From assembly GCF_000739895.2 (NCBI RefSeq), contig NZ_BBJS01000031.1, forward strand, positions 1 through 33,528: a stretch of 33,528 bases of DNA, in the 5' to 3' direction. Of this stretch, positions 9,095 to 18,181 are shown in pieces; the stretch's first letter is position 1; each line of letters begins with the position of its first letter. The stretch comes from Sphingomonas paucimobilis NBRC 13935 (lineage in GTDB: Bacteria > Pseudomonadota > Alphaproteobacteria > Sphingomonadales > Sphingomonadaceae). Both the position numbers and the translations under genes were made by a program. Under the pieces are notes generated by a model. It was given only the letters and a program-made list of their open reading frames with translations. It had not been told where the DNA came from and made no database searches.

Positions 9095-11164
9095 ATGGTC
9101 ACATTCTCCCGCCGCTCCCTTCTCTCCGCCGGGGCTGCATTGGCCGGTTCCGCCGCTCTGCCCCCCGCCATCGCCCGCGCCGCCGCGATCGCACCCGACC
9201 GGCGGACCGGGACCATCCGCGATGTCGAGCATATCGTCATCCTGATGCAGGAAAATCGCGGCTTCGATCATTATTTCGGCACGATGCGCGGTGTTCGCGG
9301 TTTCGGCGACCGCCTGCCCATCCCGCTCGCGCCGCTGCGGGCCGGCGAGGCGCCGCGCCAGGTCTGGCAGCAATATGACCGTACCGCGCCGGATGGGCCG
9401 CGCCTCCTCGCCCCCTTCCATCTCGATACGCAGAAGCAGTTCGCGCTGATGCGCATGGAAGGCACGCCGCACACCTGGCCCGACGCCCAGGCCGCCTGGG
9501 ACGAAGGCCGCATGTCACACTGGCCCGAGGCCAAGAAGCAACGCGCCATGGGCCATTATGCCCGCGCCGACCTGCCCTTCCAGTTCGCCCTGGCGGAGGC
9601 GTTCACGATTTGCGACGCCTATCACTGCGCAATCCAGACGGGGACTAACACCAACCGTCTGTTCCTGTGGACAGGTACCAACGACCCCTTAGGGAAGGCG
9701 GGGGGCCCGGCGATCAGCAATTCGCACGACAATTTCGCGGAAGCCGGCGGCGCTGCCGATTCCTATCGCTGGACGACGGTGGTCGAGCGGATGCAGGCGG
9801 CCGGGATCGACTGGCGCCTCTATCAGGACATGGCGGACAATTTCACCGACAACCCCCTGGTCGGTTTCGCCGCCTTTCGCGACGCCTATCACGGAAAGGG
9901 CGACCCGGCGCTGAAAGACCGGGCGCTGACCACGCGCGGACTGGACGTGCTGAAGGCCGATGTGCTGGCCGGGCGATTGCCGCAGGTCTCCTATATCATC
10001 GCGACGGCGGCGGGGTCGGAGCATCCCAACCCCTCCAGCCCGGCGCAGGGCGCGGCCTATACCGCCGAACTGCTCGACGCGCTGACCGCCGATCCCAAGG
10101 TCTGGGCGCGCACCGCCCTGTTCGTGATGTTCGACGAGAATGACGGCTTTTTCGACCATATCCCCCCGCCCGCCCCGCCGTCACGGGGCAAGGGCGGCAG
10201 GCCGCTGGGCGGCTCGACCGTCGATCTGACCGGGGAATATCATGACCTCCCCTCGACCGGCGACGACGATGTCGACAAGCCCGCCTATCGCGGCCGGCCC
10301 TATGGTCTGGGTCCGCGCGTGCCGATGTATGTCGTATCACCCTGGAGCCGGGGCGGTTGGGTCAACTCCCAGGTCTTCGACCACAGCTCGGTCATCCGCT
10401 TTCTGGAGACCCGGTTCGGCTTTCACGAGCCCAATATCTCCCCCTGGCGACGCGCAGTGTGCGGCGACCTGACCAGCGCGTTCGACTTTGCCGGGAGCGA
10501 GCCCACACCCGCTACGCTGCCCGATCCGCGCGGCCAGGCGATCCGTGCCGCCGCGATCAAGGGACAGGTCAGTCCGCAGGCGCCGTCCGCGACCGATAGG
10601 CCGTGGCAGGAACCGGGCATCCGCCGCTCCCGTCCCCTGCCCTATCGGCTGGAGGTCAAGGAACGCCCCGACGCGCAGGGCCCCCGCCTGTCCTTCCATT
10701 CAGACGGGGCGAGCGCAGTTTTCCATGTTTATGACCGCACCGCTCTCGACCAGCCGCCACGGCGCTATACGCTGGCGGCGGGGACGGAAATGGAAGACGT
10801 GTGGCCGCTGGATCAGGCGGGCCGTTATGACCTTTGGGTCCTGGGTCCCGGCGGGTTCCACCGGCATCTGGTAGGCAAAGGCATGGCTAAGACGGCCCTC
10901 TCTTGGTCGGTCGGCGATGACGGCCTGACGCTCGCCATCCCGAAGGCGTGGGACGATGTACGGGTCGTTCGCCAGCGTCCGGGCGCGAAGCCGGGTCCGG
11001 CCGAACCGCTACACCCCGGCCAGCACCGCTGGGCGCTGAACGACAGCCTCGGCTGGTATGACGTGACGCTGACCCGTGCGACCGATCCCGACTATCGCCG
11101 TCGCCTGACCGGACGCCATGACCGCCCCGGCCGGGCCACGGTCAGCGATCCGTTCATCGCCTGA
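9095..11164 (+). CDS. Phospholipase C, phosphocholine-preferring type (phosphoesterase family)
   Basis: Predicted 689 residues. A Tat signal (SRRSLL twin-arginine motif at 5-10, hydrophobic stretch, ALPPAIARA) is followed by the phosphoesterase domain (PF04185 type, about 42-440). Its metal-site signature EHIVILMQENRGFDHYFG lies at 45-62 and a later acidic cluster reads MFDENDGFFDHIPPP. The C-terminus (about 490-685) looks like two copies of the bacterial phospholipase C C-terminal domain (DUF756), for example VFHVYDRTALDQPPRRYTLAAG. Family members hydrolyse phosphatidylcholine or sphingomyelin head groups outside the cytoplasm, often for phosphate or choline supply. The frame is open further upstream, but ATG 9095 begins the signal peptide and has GCAGGA ahead of it. 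The exact lipid preference cannot be read from sequence. Confidence 0.92.
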   Translation: MVTFSRRSLLSAGAALAGSAALPPAIARAAAIAPDRRTGTIRDVEHIVILMQENRGFDHYFGTMRGVRGFGDRLPIPLAPLRAGEAPRQVWQQYDRTAPDGPRLLAPFHLDTQKQFALMRMEGTPHTWPDAQAAWDEGRMSHWPEAKKQRAMGHYARADLPFQFALAEAFTICDAYHCAIQTGTNTNRLFLWTGTNDPLGKAGGPAISNSHDNFAEAGGAADSYRWTTVVERMQAAGIDWRLYQDMADNFTDNPLVGFAAFRDAYHGKGDPALKDRALTTRGLDVLKADVLAGRLPQVSYIIATAAGSEHPNPSSPAQGAAYTAELLDALTADPKVWARTALFVMFDENDGFFDHIPPPAPPSRGKGGRPLGGSTVDLTGEYHDLPSTGDDDVDKPAYRGRPYGLGPRVPMYVVSPWSRGGWVNSQVFDHSSVIRFLETRFGFHEPNISPWRRAVCGDLTSAFDFAGSEPTPATLPDPRGQAIRAAAIKGQVSPQAPSATDRPWQEPGIRRSRPLPYRLEVKERPDAQGPRLSFHSDGASAVFHVYDRTALDQPPRRYTLAAGTEMEDVWPLDQAGRYDLWVLGPGGFHRHLVGKGMAKTALSWSVGDDGLTLAIPKAWDDVRVVRQRPGAKPGPAEPLHPGQHRWALNDSLGWYDVTLTRATDPDYRRRLTGRHDRPGRATVSDPFIA

Positions 11165-11245
11165 CGTGGCCGCCCCGATAGCCTCTTTCGCGTCCCGCCC
11201 CCCGGCGATAGGGTAGCGGTCACAAGCGAGAGGTTTCGAGGGGGG

Positions 11246-13624
11246 ATGGACGTGATACGGCAGGATGCGCGCGCCGTGGCGCCGGGCAATCGTCATGGGC
11301 AAAGGGCAAAGCGTTGGGCGATGGTCGCCGCACTGCTGCTGGGGAGCGCGCCGCTGGCCCTGTCGGCCGATCCGCTGGCGATCGTCGAGCGCAACGGCGC
11401 GCAAGTCTCGGTCGAGCCTTATGGCCACGGCATCGTTCGCGTCACCATCGCCACCGACCGGGCCGAAGCGGCGGGCAAGCCCGGCTATGGCATTACCGGC
11501 ACCACCGATGCACGCGGCTGGACCCATCGCGCCGACAGTGGCGGCGATGTCTTCGCCTCGCCCGGCATGACCGTGACCGTCGCCGCGCAACCCTGGCCCA
11601 AGCCGCCCAGCCAGATGGAGCGCTACTTCGCCCCCTCGCTCCCGCCTGTTTCGATCAGCTTTGCGGGTGCGGACGGCAAGCCGCTGACCCGGATGAACGG
11701 GTGGGAGATGGCGCCGCATACCGTCTCGGGCGAGAAGACGTTCCGTGTCGGGGCCAGTTTCGCCGATACGCCCGACACCCATTATTACGGCCTGGGCCAG
11801 TATCAGGACGGCGTGCTCGACCTGCGCGGGCGGACCATCGACTGCCGCCACGATTATGACCGACCCAGCGGCGAGTCTGTCTGTGTGCCGTTCATGGTCA
11901 CCGACAAGGGCTATGCGATCCTATGGGACAATCCGTCGGCGACGACCGTCTCGCCCGGCCTGCTGAACGCCACCAAATTCGCCTCGAATGTCGGCGAGCG
12001 GGTGTCCTTCTTCGTCATCGCGGGCAAGACGGCGGATGATCTTTACGCCGGTTACGCCCGCCTGACCGGCGCGACGCCGCTGCCGCCCAAGGCCGCCTTC
12101 GGCCTCATCCAGAGCAAGGCGCGCTACGAGACGCAGAAGGAACTGACCGAGATCGCCGATGGCTATCGCAGCCGTGGCCTGCCGCTCGATATCATGGTGC
12201 TCGACTGGTTCTACTGGACGCGGATGGGGCAGCTCGACATCGACCGTAATGCTTTTCCCGATCCGGCGGGGATGAACGCGCACCTCAAGTCCATGGGGAT
12301 GCAGAGCATCATCAGCATCTGGCCGCGTTTCGAGCGGGAGAGCCGCTGGTTCGATACGCTCGCCGCCAAGGGCTGGCTGATGAAGGACAAGGACGGCAAC
12401 CCAGTCGATGGCCTGCCGATCCGATCGGACCGTGCGGGCGCGCTGATCGACAGCACCAATCCGCCGGCTCGCGAATGGTTCTGGGACAAGATCCGCGACA
12501 ATATCTTCTCGAACGGCTTCGACTATGCCTGGCTCGACGAGACCGAGCCCGATCTCGTGCCAGAGGGGCATTTCTATGCCATCGGGTCGGGTGATCGTTA
12601 TCGCAACGTCTATCCGCTGCTCCATACCGCCAGCGTCGCGGACGGGTCGGCGCGCGACCGGCCGGACATGCGCAACGTCATTCTGTGCCGCGCCGCCTAT
12701 CTGGGCACGCAGGCCAATGGCTGCCTGTTCTGGTCGTCGGACGTGCAGTCCAACTGGGAAGCGCTGCGGCGCCAGGTGCCCGCCGGGCTCGGCATGACGG
12801 CCAGCGGCATCGCCTATTGGTCGAGTGATACGGGCGGCTGGCAATGGCCCAATGGTCCGGAGGCGCAAGCCCCGGTGCTGGTCGATCCGACGGGTGCGAC
12901 CGCGATGGCGCCGTCCTATCGCGATTACCCGGAGCTCTTCGTCCGCTGGTTCCAGTATAACGCCTTCACACCGACGCTGCGCATCCATGGCCAGCGACCG
13001 GGGACTGCTTTGTGGGACTATGGCAAGGCGGCCGAGCCGATTTTGGCGAGCACGCTTCGGCTCCGCTACGCGCTGATGCCCTATCTCTATGCGCTGGGGC
13101 GGCAGACGAACCAGAGTGGCGCGCCGTTCATGCGCGCGCTGTTCATGGACTTTCCCAACGACCCCGTCGTGAAGACGCTGGGCGACGAATATATGTTCGG
13201 CCCCGCTTTCCTGGTCGCACCCGTGACCGAACAGGGGCAGACCGCCCGCCGCGTCTATCTACCCGCCGGCACCGACTGGTATGATTGGTGGACTGACAAG
13301 CGCTATACGGGAGGCCAGTGGATCGAGGCGGCGGCGCCCATCGACCATATTCCGCTGTTCGTGCGTGCCGGGTCGATCGTACCGATGGGCGTGCAGGTGC
13401 CGAGCACCGCGACCGCGCAAAGCCTGGAGAGCATTCGCGTCTATCCGGGCCGTGACGCAGACTTCACCCTCTATGACGATGACGGCACCACCAATGCCTA
13501 TCGCAAGGCCGGCGGCCGCAGCGCGGCTTTGCACTGGAACGACGCCACCCGTCAGTTGACCGCCGCCGGTCGCCTGCCGACCGGCCAGACACTCGCCCCG
13601 CTCGTCCGGATCATCGGCCCGTAA
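11246..13624 (+). CDS. GH31 glycosidase, alpha-xylosidase/alpha-glucosidase type, exported
   Basis: Predicted 792 residues. A signal peptide follows a long basic N-region (hydrophobic core about 26-40). Next come an N-terminal beta-sandwich (about 45-270), a GH31 (beta/alpha)8 barrel (about 280-640) and a C-terminal DUF5110-like domain (VYPGRDADFTLYDDDGTTNAY). The proposed nucleophile is D431 in WLDETEPD and the acid/base D499 in FWSSDVQSNW. The segments DWFYW and GIAYWSSDTGGWQWP resemble alpha-xylosidases of the Xyl31A kind, so xyloglucan oligosaccharides are a plausible substrate, though alpha-glucosidase activity cannot be excluded. GAGGGGGG touches the ATG at 11246 with no spacer; the in-frame GTG at 11252 has better spacing and may be the real start. 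It begins 81 bases after the phospholipase gene and probably has its own promoter. Confidence 0.9.
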   Translation: MDVIRQDARAVAPGNRHGQRAKRWAMVAALLLGSAPLALSADPLAIVERNGAQVSVEPYGHGIVRVTIATDRAEAAGKPGYGITGTTDARGWTHRADSGGDVFASPGMTVTVAAQPWPKPPSQMERYFAPSLPPVSISFAGADGKPLTRMNGWEMAPHTVSGEKTFRVGASFADTPDTHYYGLGQYQDGVLDLRGRTIDCRHDYDRPSGESVCVPFMVTDKGYAILWDNPSATTVSPGLLNATKFASNVGERVSFFVIAGKTADDLYAGYARLTGATPLPPKAAFGLIQSKARYETQKELTEIADGYRSRGLPLDIMVLDWFYWTRMGQLDIDRNAFPDPAGMNAHLKSMGMQSIISIWPRFERESRWFDTLAAKGWLMKDKDGNPVDGLPIRSDRAGALIDSTNPPAREWFWDKIRDNIFSNGFDYAWLDETEPDLVPEGHFYAIGSGDRYRNVYPLLHTASVADGSARDRPDMRNVILCRAAYLGTQANGCLFWSSDVQSNWEALRRQVPAGLGMTASGIAYWSSDTGGWQWPNGPEAQAPVLVDPTGATAMAPSYRDYPELFVRWFQYNAFTPTLRIHGQRPGTALWDYGKAAEPILASTLRLRYALMPYLYALGRQTNQSGAPFMRALFMDFPNDPVVKTLGDEYMFGPAFLVAPVTEQGQTARRVYLPAGTDWYDWWTDKRYTGGQWIEAAAPIDHIPLFVRAGSIVPMGVQVPSTATAQSLESIRVYPGRDADFTLYDDDGTTNAYRKAGGRSAALHWNDATRQLTAAGRLPTGQTLAPLVRIIGP

Positions 13625-13650
13625 CGGGACCGCGCCTGGGGCCGCGACTT

Positions 13651-14060
13651 GGGAAGGCCGCGCTCAACGCCGCCGCCCAGCCCAGCATCTTCGACAAGGC
13701 GATGAACGACCCCGGCACCGGCTGAAAACTCTACGGTCCCGACCAGACAGGCACGCAGGTGCCCGCCGCCGAGGTGCCTGTCGGCCATGCCGTGCAGGTG
13801 AAGGTGATCAGAGCCGATCCCAATCCGGGGACAGCCGCGCCAGCTATCCCAAGATCAAGCCGATTGTGGCCGGCGATACGATGCTGGTCATGGTCTATCT
13901 GCGAGTGCCGAACGCGACCGACGCCGCGCCCGTCATTATCCCGATCGGCGCCGGCGGGTCGCAGCCGCCCTATGCGGCGGGCAATACCAATATCTCGGTC
14001 CAGTTGGCCGGCGCGAAACAGGTGATCGAGGTGAGACCGGCCTTCCCGCTCGACCTGGGG
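13651..14060 (+). pseudogene. Decayed carbohydrate-enzyme fragment (carbohydrate-binding-like domain)
   Basis: Two reading frames join into one protein-like stretch. Frame 1 reads LGKAALNAAAQPSIFDKAMN then DPGTG-stop-KLYGPDQTGTQVPA and AEVPVGHAVQVKVIRADPNP. Frame 2 continues with SYPKIKPIVAGDTMLVMVYL, then RVPNATDAAPVIIPI and ends GAKQVIEVRPAFPLDLG. The in-frame TGA at 13723-13725 would be Trp (GWKLYG) by a single change, and a frameshift falls near 13825-13845. The pattern, with an APDVP-GG-like core, a GDT..M.YLR strand and an end AKQ.IE..P.F.LDLG, resembles N-terminal beta-sandwich domains that precede catalytic domains in sphingomonad glycosidases. No start, signal peptide or catalytic domain remains. 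Confidence 0.6.
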
Positions 14061-14156
14061 GCCGGGGTTCGACCGGTCGATACTACCACGCCATTGATGG
14101 CCATATCGAGGCGGCGTTCCGTCATCACCCCGGCCTCTCTTGCGGCGTTCCAAACA

Positions 14157-14206
14157 TCCTCCCCTGCAAGAGAGGTGGCAGGCCGAGGGCCTGACGGAGG
14201 GATGTC
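14157..14206. repeat. Dispersed palindromic repeat, copy 3 (degenerate hairpin)
   Basis: Reads TCCTCCCCTGCAAGAGAGGTGGC, then GAGGGCCTGACGGAGGGATGTCCC. It matches copies 1, 2 and 4 but the stem has an A for G change (AGAGAGG in place of AGGGGAGG). It sits between the decayed gene fragment and the TonB receptor terminator. Confidence 0.7.
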
Positions 14207-14256
14207 CCCCCTCGCAAGCGGAGCCCTTCGGAACCCTTGCCAACGGCGCAGCGTGG

Positions 14257-14282
14257 CCTTCGACTTCGCTCAGGCTGAACGG
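14257..14282. repeat. Second dispersed repeat type (CCTTCGACTTCGCTCAGG...)
   Basis: The 26 bases CCTTCGACTTCGCTCAGGCT-GAACGG match, from general knowledge, a very common intergenic repeat of sphingomonads and other bacteria. Only one copy is seen in this window, so the repeat status rests on recognition and not on internal comparison. Confidence 0.5.
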
Positions 14283-14300
14283 AGGTTGGACGCACCCCCG

Positions 14301-14341
14301 TAAAGAAAAGGCCGCCCGCCCCTTTCGGAACGAACGGCCTT
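14301..14341 (-). terminator. Rho-independent terminator of TonB receptor 1
   Basis: On the minus strand AAGGCCG (14341-14335) pairs with CGGCCTT (14314-14308) across a 20-base loop and is followed by TTTTCTTTA. It lies about 50 bases past the receptor stop. The stem is only 7 bp but the T-run and position support it. Confidence 0.75.
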
Positions 14342-14388
14342 GAGGTTGCATCCGGCCGATCCCGATGGGGACCAGCCGAACACCCGGA

Positions 14389-17300
14389 TCAGAAAGTACC
14401 GCGCAGCGCGAACGAAAAGCGGCGGTCGTTGACGATGTACGAACGCGGCGCGGTCTCGGTCGAACCGCTGATATAGGCTTGCTGCGTACGGACGACCTGA
14501 TTGGCCAGGTTCACGCCCTGCACGCCAATCTTCAGATATTTGTTCAGGTTGATGAACGCAGACGCGTCCAGCTGCCCGCCCGCATCCTGATAGATGGAGG
14601 TGTAGGGGAAGATCACGTCCGCCGGCGTCAGCAGATACTTCGAGCGCCAGTTATACGCCGCTCGCAGCGAAACCGGGCCCTTTTCGTAGAAGAGCGCCGC
14701 GTTCACCGTATGCCGCGACAGCCCCTCGAGCGGGATGTTGCCCGGCTTGATGTTCGAGGTGTTGGCCGGCGCGCCCCCGTTCAGGAACGAGTTGGGCAGA
14801 CCCGAGCTGTCGATATAGGTGTAGCTGCCGCTGGCACCGAAGCCGTTGAGGAAGCCCGGCAGGAAGTCGAAGGTCTGCTGATACGCCGCCTCGAAGCCCT
14901 TGATCTTGCCGGTGCCCTCATAGTTGGCCGGGCCACGGACCAGCACCGACTGGGTGATACCGTTGCTGGTGATCGTGCGGTTGGTCAGCGATTGATAGAA
15001 GAAGTCCTTCACCGACTTGTAGAAGACGTCGAACGACAGCTGACCGACGCGGGCGAAATACCATTCGACGGTGGCGTCGAACTGCCATGCGGTCGCGGGC
15101 TTCAGATAGGGATTGCCCGCCGTCGCCGTGATCTGGCCGCTATTGGCGTCAAAGCCGAGCTGCAGGAAGTTGCGGATGTTCGCAAAGTCCGGACGCGTCA
15201 TCACCTTCGACGCCGCCAGGCGCAGCACCACGTCACGACCCAGACCGAACTTCAGGTTCATGCTGGGCAACCAGTAGTGATACTGGTTGCGCGCCGTGTC
15301 GGGCGAGGTGGCTCCGGTCGAGAATTGCTGGACCGCATTGTAGCCGGCCTGGCCGAGCTGGCAGATGCCCTGCGGCACGGCGAACAGCGGCTGACCATTT
15401 TGCAGGACCGGTTGGCCATTCTGGGTCACAGGCTGCGGGGCGCAGCGCGATGCGAACGGATCGCGCGTACCCGTCTGGTCGGTGGTCGGCGCACCGATCT
15501 CGCCGGCCGACGACAGGTCGGTCAGGACATAGCGGACGCCGATATTGCCGCTCATGCGGACGCCCGGGAACAGATCGCCCGGCGTGGCGAAATTCACCTG
15601 CGCGTACAGGTTCTTGTCCTGCTGCGTCACGTTCTGAATTTCGGACGGCAGATACGGGGTTCCGGCCACGACGCCGGCCCGCTGCCCGGCCGGCGTGAAG
15701 ACGGTCGGCGGGCTGGCATTGGTGAACGCCAGATCGCCGGCGGCGTTCGCCTGCGCCTGGGTCTGGCCCGCGTTCAGCGCGGCGGTGATCGCGCTGGTGC
15801 GTGCCGCTTCGCGCACGCGCTGCTGCCAGACCTTGCCGATCGAATTGAAGAATGCGGTCGATTCCGCATACTGACCGGTCAGGTTGCCGTCATAATAATA
15901 GGCACCCGACGGGCCGTTAGTGGCACCGCGGAAGAAGTTCGGGAACGAATAGAAGCTGGTGTTCGCCGGCTGGTCGGCGAAGGACACCGGGTTGGAGCCG
16001 CCGCCCCACACTTCGCTGAGCGCACCCCAATTATACGTGCTGTAGCGCACCTGCGACGAACGATCGGCATAACGCGCGCCGAACTTGGCATGGGTGAAGA
16101 AGCTGCCATCGTCGAATTTGTAATCGACATCGGCCTTGAACGCATATTCGCGGCCCACGCTCTCTTCGAGATGGTCCATCGCCGCGCGCCAGAACTGGAC
16201 GTTGCGATTGGCGAAATACTGCGCGTCGGTCTGTTGGTTCAGGGTCGGGTTGGGCGTGGCCCAGCTCGCCTGCAGCGTCGACGGCTTGTGCGGGGTCACG
16301 ACCGGCAGACTGCCCGACAGGTCGAGTTCGGAGTCGGCGAAGGTCGAGCCGAACACGCGCAGATCGGTGCTGGTCTTCTTGGCGCGGGTATAGTCGCCGT
16401 CCAGGTTGACCGACCAATGGTCGTCCAGCTGCGTCTTCAGGTTCAAGCCGAAGTCAGTAACGGTGTTCTCGTCGCGCGTCATGCCGCGCGCCAGCGACTG
16501 CTGCGTGCCGCCGGTGGGAACCCAGCAGGTCGCCTGGCCGCTGCAGGCCGAGCGATAGCCGTTGCCGGGCGCGGTGATGTAGCCCGACTGGAACAGCCCG
16601 TTCGCGTCATAGACGTAGTTCTTGGTCGTGCCGGTGGGGCACTGGGCGATCGTCGAGTTGTTCGGACCGGCATTGTTCTGAACGCAACCAACCGGATAGG
16701 TGTTGTATTCCGACAAATCCGGCGCGGTTTCGAAAGTGCGCTCCGACGTGTTGTTGACCGTGTGCGTGCGCAGGAACTGCGCGGTCAGCAGGGTCCGCTC
16801 GTCATTGCTCTGCCACTGGCCCGCCAGCGCGACGCCGTCACGCTTGCGATCGAACTCCTGGGTGGCGAACTGGCCGCCGATCGGCGCGTAACGCAGCGAG
16901 GCGGGATCGAGGAAGCCGTCCGCGCCATTCGTGCCGGCCGCACCGCAGGCGAAACCGGTCGAACCGCCGACCGGCAGCGTCGTCTGGTCGGCCGTGCCGG
17001 GCAGCGGGTTGCGGCAATTCTGCGCGGTCGTCGAGTTCGCGGCCAGCGCCAGCGTGTTGTCGCGCGTCTGGATATTGGTGATGCGCACGCTGTCCGCGCG
17101 GCTGCGGACGCGCGAGTAGGACACGTTGCCGAGCAGGCCGAAGCGGCCGATGCCCGTGTCCCAGGTGTTGCTGAGCAGCAGCGAGCCGGTCGGCGACCAC
17201 TTCTTCTTGAAGTCGCCATAATTGGCCTCGGCGGTGAAGCCGGCATGGAAGCCCTTGTTGTCGAAGGGCTTGCGGGTATTCAGGTTGACCGTACCCGCCA

Positions 17301-17958
17301 GGCCGCCCTCGATCAGTTCGGCGGTGGCGTTCTTGTACACCTCAACCGAGCCGAGCAGTTCGGCGGGCACGTCGGAGAAGTTGATCGCCTGGCCGCCGAT
17401 GCCGGCCGAGAAGGTGTCGCGGCCGTTGAATTCGGAGCGGACGAAGGTCAGGCCGCGCACCGCGACGCCCGAGCCTTCGACCGAGAAGTGGTCGGGGTCG
17501 TTGGCGGCGGCGAAGCGGCTGATCGACACGCCGGGGACGCGCTGAAGCGCTTCGGTGACCGAACGGTCGGGCAGCGCGCCGATGTCGCTGGCGGTGATCG
17601 CGTCGACGACGGTGTCGGAATTGCGCTTGATCGACTGGGCATTGGCCAGGCTCTGGCGGATACCCGTGACGACGACCTCGTTCTCGGACGATTCGTCGCC
17701 CGCGGCCGGCTGGGCGCTGGCGGTCTGGACGCTGGCGCTGGTGCGCGGCGTGGCGGAGCCGGCGGTGCCCTGGCCCGCGACCGCACCGGTCGGCGACGTG
17801 GTGGACTGGCCCGATTCGGCTGTGCTCTGCGACGTTTCGGCTTGGGCGATTGCGGGCGTGCTCAGCGCCGCGATGCACAGCGCGCCGGCAGAGGCACTGA
17901 ACATAAGCCGATGAAATCGATTGGCATTGCAAGTCGACGGCGCAACCGTGCGCATCAT
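14389..17958 (-). CDS. TonB-dependent receptor 1 (Caulobacter/Xanthomonas carbohydrate type)
   Basis: Predicted 1189 residues from ATG 17958. A signal peptide (hydrophobic core SASAGALCIAALSTPAIAQA) is followed by a Ser/Thr/Gln-rich linker, a TonB box (EVVVTG), the plug motif SIKRNSDTVVDAITASDIGA and LPDRSVTEALQRVPGVSI, and a long beta barrel that ends in Phe (FALRGTF). This is the TIGR01782-like receptor class linked to plant-glycan uptake. Receptors of this class take up oligosaccharides across the outer membrane with TonB energy. The frame opens at 18039, but AAAGGGGGGG lies directly against ATG 17964, so ATG 17958 or 17955 has the better ribosome-site spacing. It diverges from the halogenase-GH9-GH1 operon and shares its spacer, which suggests a common substrate. 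Confidence 0.93.
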   Translation of the reverse strand: MMRTVAPSTCNANRFHRLMFSASAGALCIAALSTPAIAQAETSQSTAESGQSTTSPTGAVAGQGTAGSATPRTSASVQTASAQPAAGDESSENEVVVTGIRQSLANAQSIKRNSDTVVDAITASDIGALPDRSVTEALQRVPGVSISRFAAANDPDHFSVEGSGVAVRGLTFVRSEFNGRDTFSAGIGGQAINFSDVPAELLGSVEVYKNATAELIEGGLAGTVNLNTRKPFDNKGFHAGFTAEANYGDFKKKWSPTGSLLLSNTWDTGIGRFGLLGNVSYSRVRSRADSVRITNIQTRDNTLALAANSTTAQNCRNPLPGTADQTTLPVGGSTGFACGAAGTNGADGFLDPASLRYAPIGGQFATQEFDRKRDGVALAGQWQSNDERTLLTAQFLRTHTVNNTSERTFETAPDLSEYNTYPVGCVQNNAGPNNSTIAQCPTGTTKNYVYDANGLFQSGYITAPGNGYRSACSGQATCWVPTGGTQQSLARGMTRDENTVTDFGLNLKTQLDDHWSVNLDGDYTRAKKTSTDLRVFGSTFADSELDLSGSLPVVTPHKPSTLQASWATPNPTLNQQTDAQYFANRNVQFWRAAMDHLEESVGREYAFKADVDYKFDDGSFFTHAKFGARYADRSSQVRYSTYNWGALSEVWGGGSNPVSFADQPANTSFYSFPNFFRGATNGPSGAYYYDGNLTGQYAESTAFFNSIGKVWQQRVREAARTSAITAALNAGQTQAQANAAGDLAFTNASPPTVFTPAGQRAGVVAGTPYLPSEIQNVTQQDKNLYAQVNFATPGDLFPGVRMSGNIGVRYVLTDLSSAGEIGAPTTDQTGTRDPFASRCAPQPVTQNGQPVLQNGQPLFAVPQGICQLGQAGYNAVQQFSTGATSPDTARNQYHYWLPSMNLKFGLGRDVVLRLAASKVMTRPDFANIRNFLQLGFDANSGQITATAGNPYLKPATAWQFDATVEWYFARVGQLSFDVFYKSVKDFFYQSLTNRTITSNGITQSVLVRGPANYEGTGKIKGFEAAYQQTFDFLPGFLNGFGASGSYTYIDSSGLPNSFLNGGAPANTSNIKPGNIPLEGLSRHTVNAALFYEKGPVSLRAAYNWRSKYLLTPADVIFPYTSIYQDAGGQLDASAFINLNKYLKIGVQGVNLANQVVRTQQAYISGSTETAPRSYIVNDRRFSFALRGTF

Positions 17959-18014
17959 GGTCATCCCCCCCTTTGTCACGCGCCCCATTGGCGTCGCGAG
18001 AATGTAGGTCGTGA

Positions 18015-18032
18015 TCACGGCGACCGCCGTGA
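18015..18032. promoter_or_regulatory. Perfect inverted repeat in TonB receptor 1 leader
   Basis: TCACGGCG-AC-CGCCGTGA, with 8-base arms and a 2-base centre, lies 51-57 bases upstream of the receptor start. It overlaps a GTGATCAC palindrome. It could be an operator or a leader hairpin. Confidence 0.4.
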
Positions 18033-18044
18033 CCCTCATCCTCG

Positions 18045-18058
18045 TGATTGCGCTAACA
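18045..18058. promoter_or_regulatory. Candidate LacI-type operator upstream of TonB receptor 1
   Basis: On the minus strand it reads TGTTAGCGCAATCA, which matches 12 of 14 positions of the palindrome TGTTAGCGCTAACA, with the central GCGC typical of LacI-family sugar repressor sites. A near-identical site is found upstream of TonB receptor 2 at 29310-29323. It lies in the spacer between the receptor and the halogenase operon, so it could serve both. Confidence 0.5.
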
Positions 18059-18181
18059 GCAACATTTCGACAAGATACTTAACTTATAAATGTCCGATCC
18101 GGGACAAGGTGTAACATTCCTGCCACGCTGCCATGGCCGGCGGATTGCGGCATGGGATCGAACGCGGCATGAGGGACGAAA

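Noticed and set aside
14365..18114. Open frame of 1249 codons antisense to TonB receptor 1
   Set aside because: Its composition (Arg, Gly, Val, Asp repeats) and exact overlap with the receptor mark it as a shadow. There is no ribosome site or domain.
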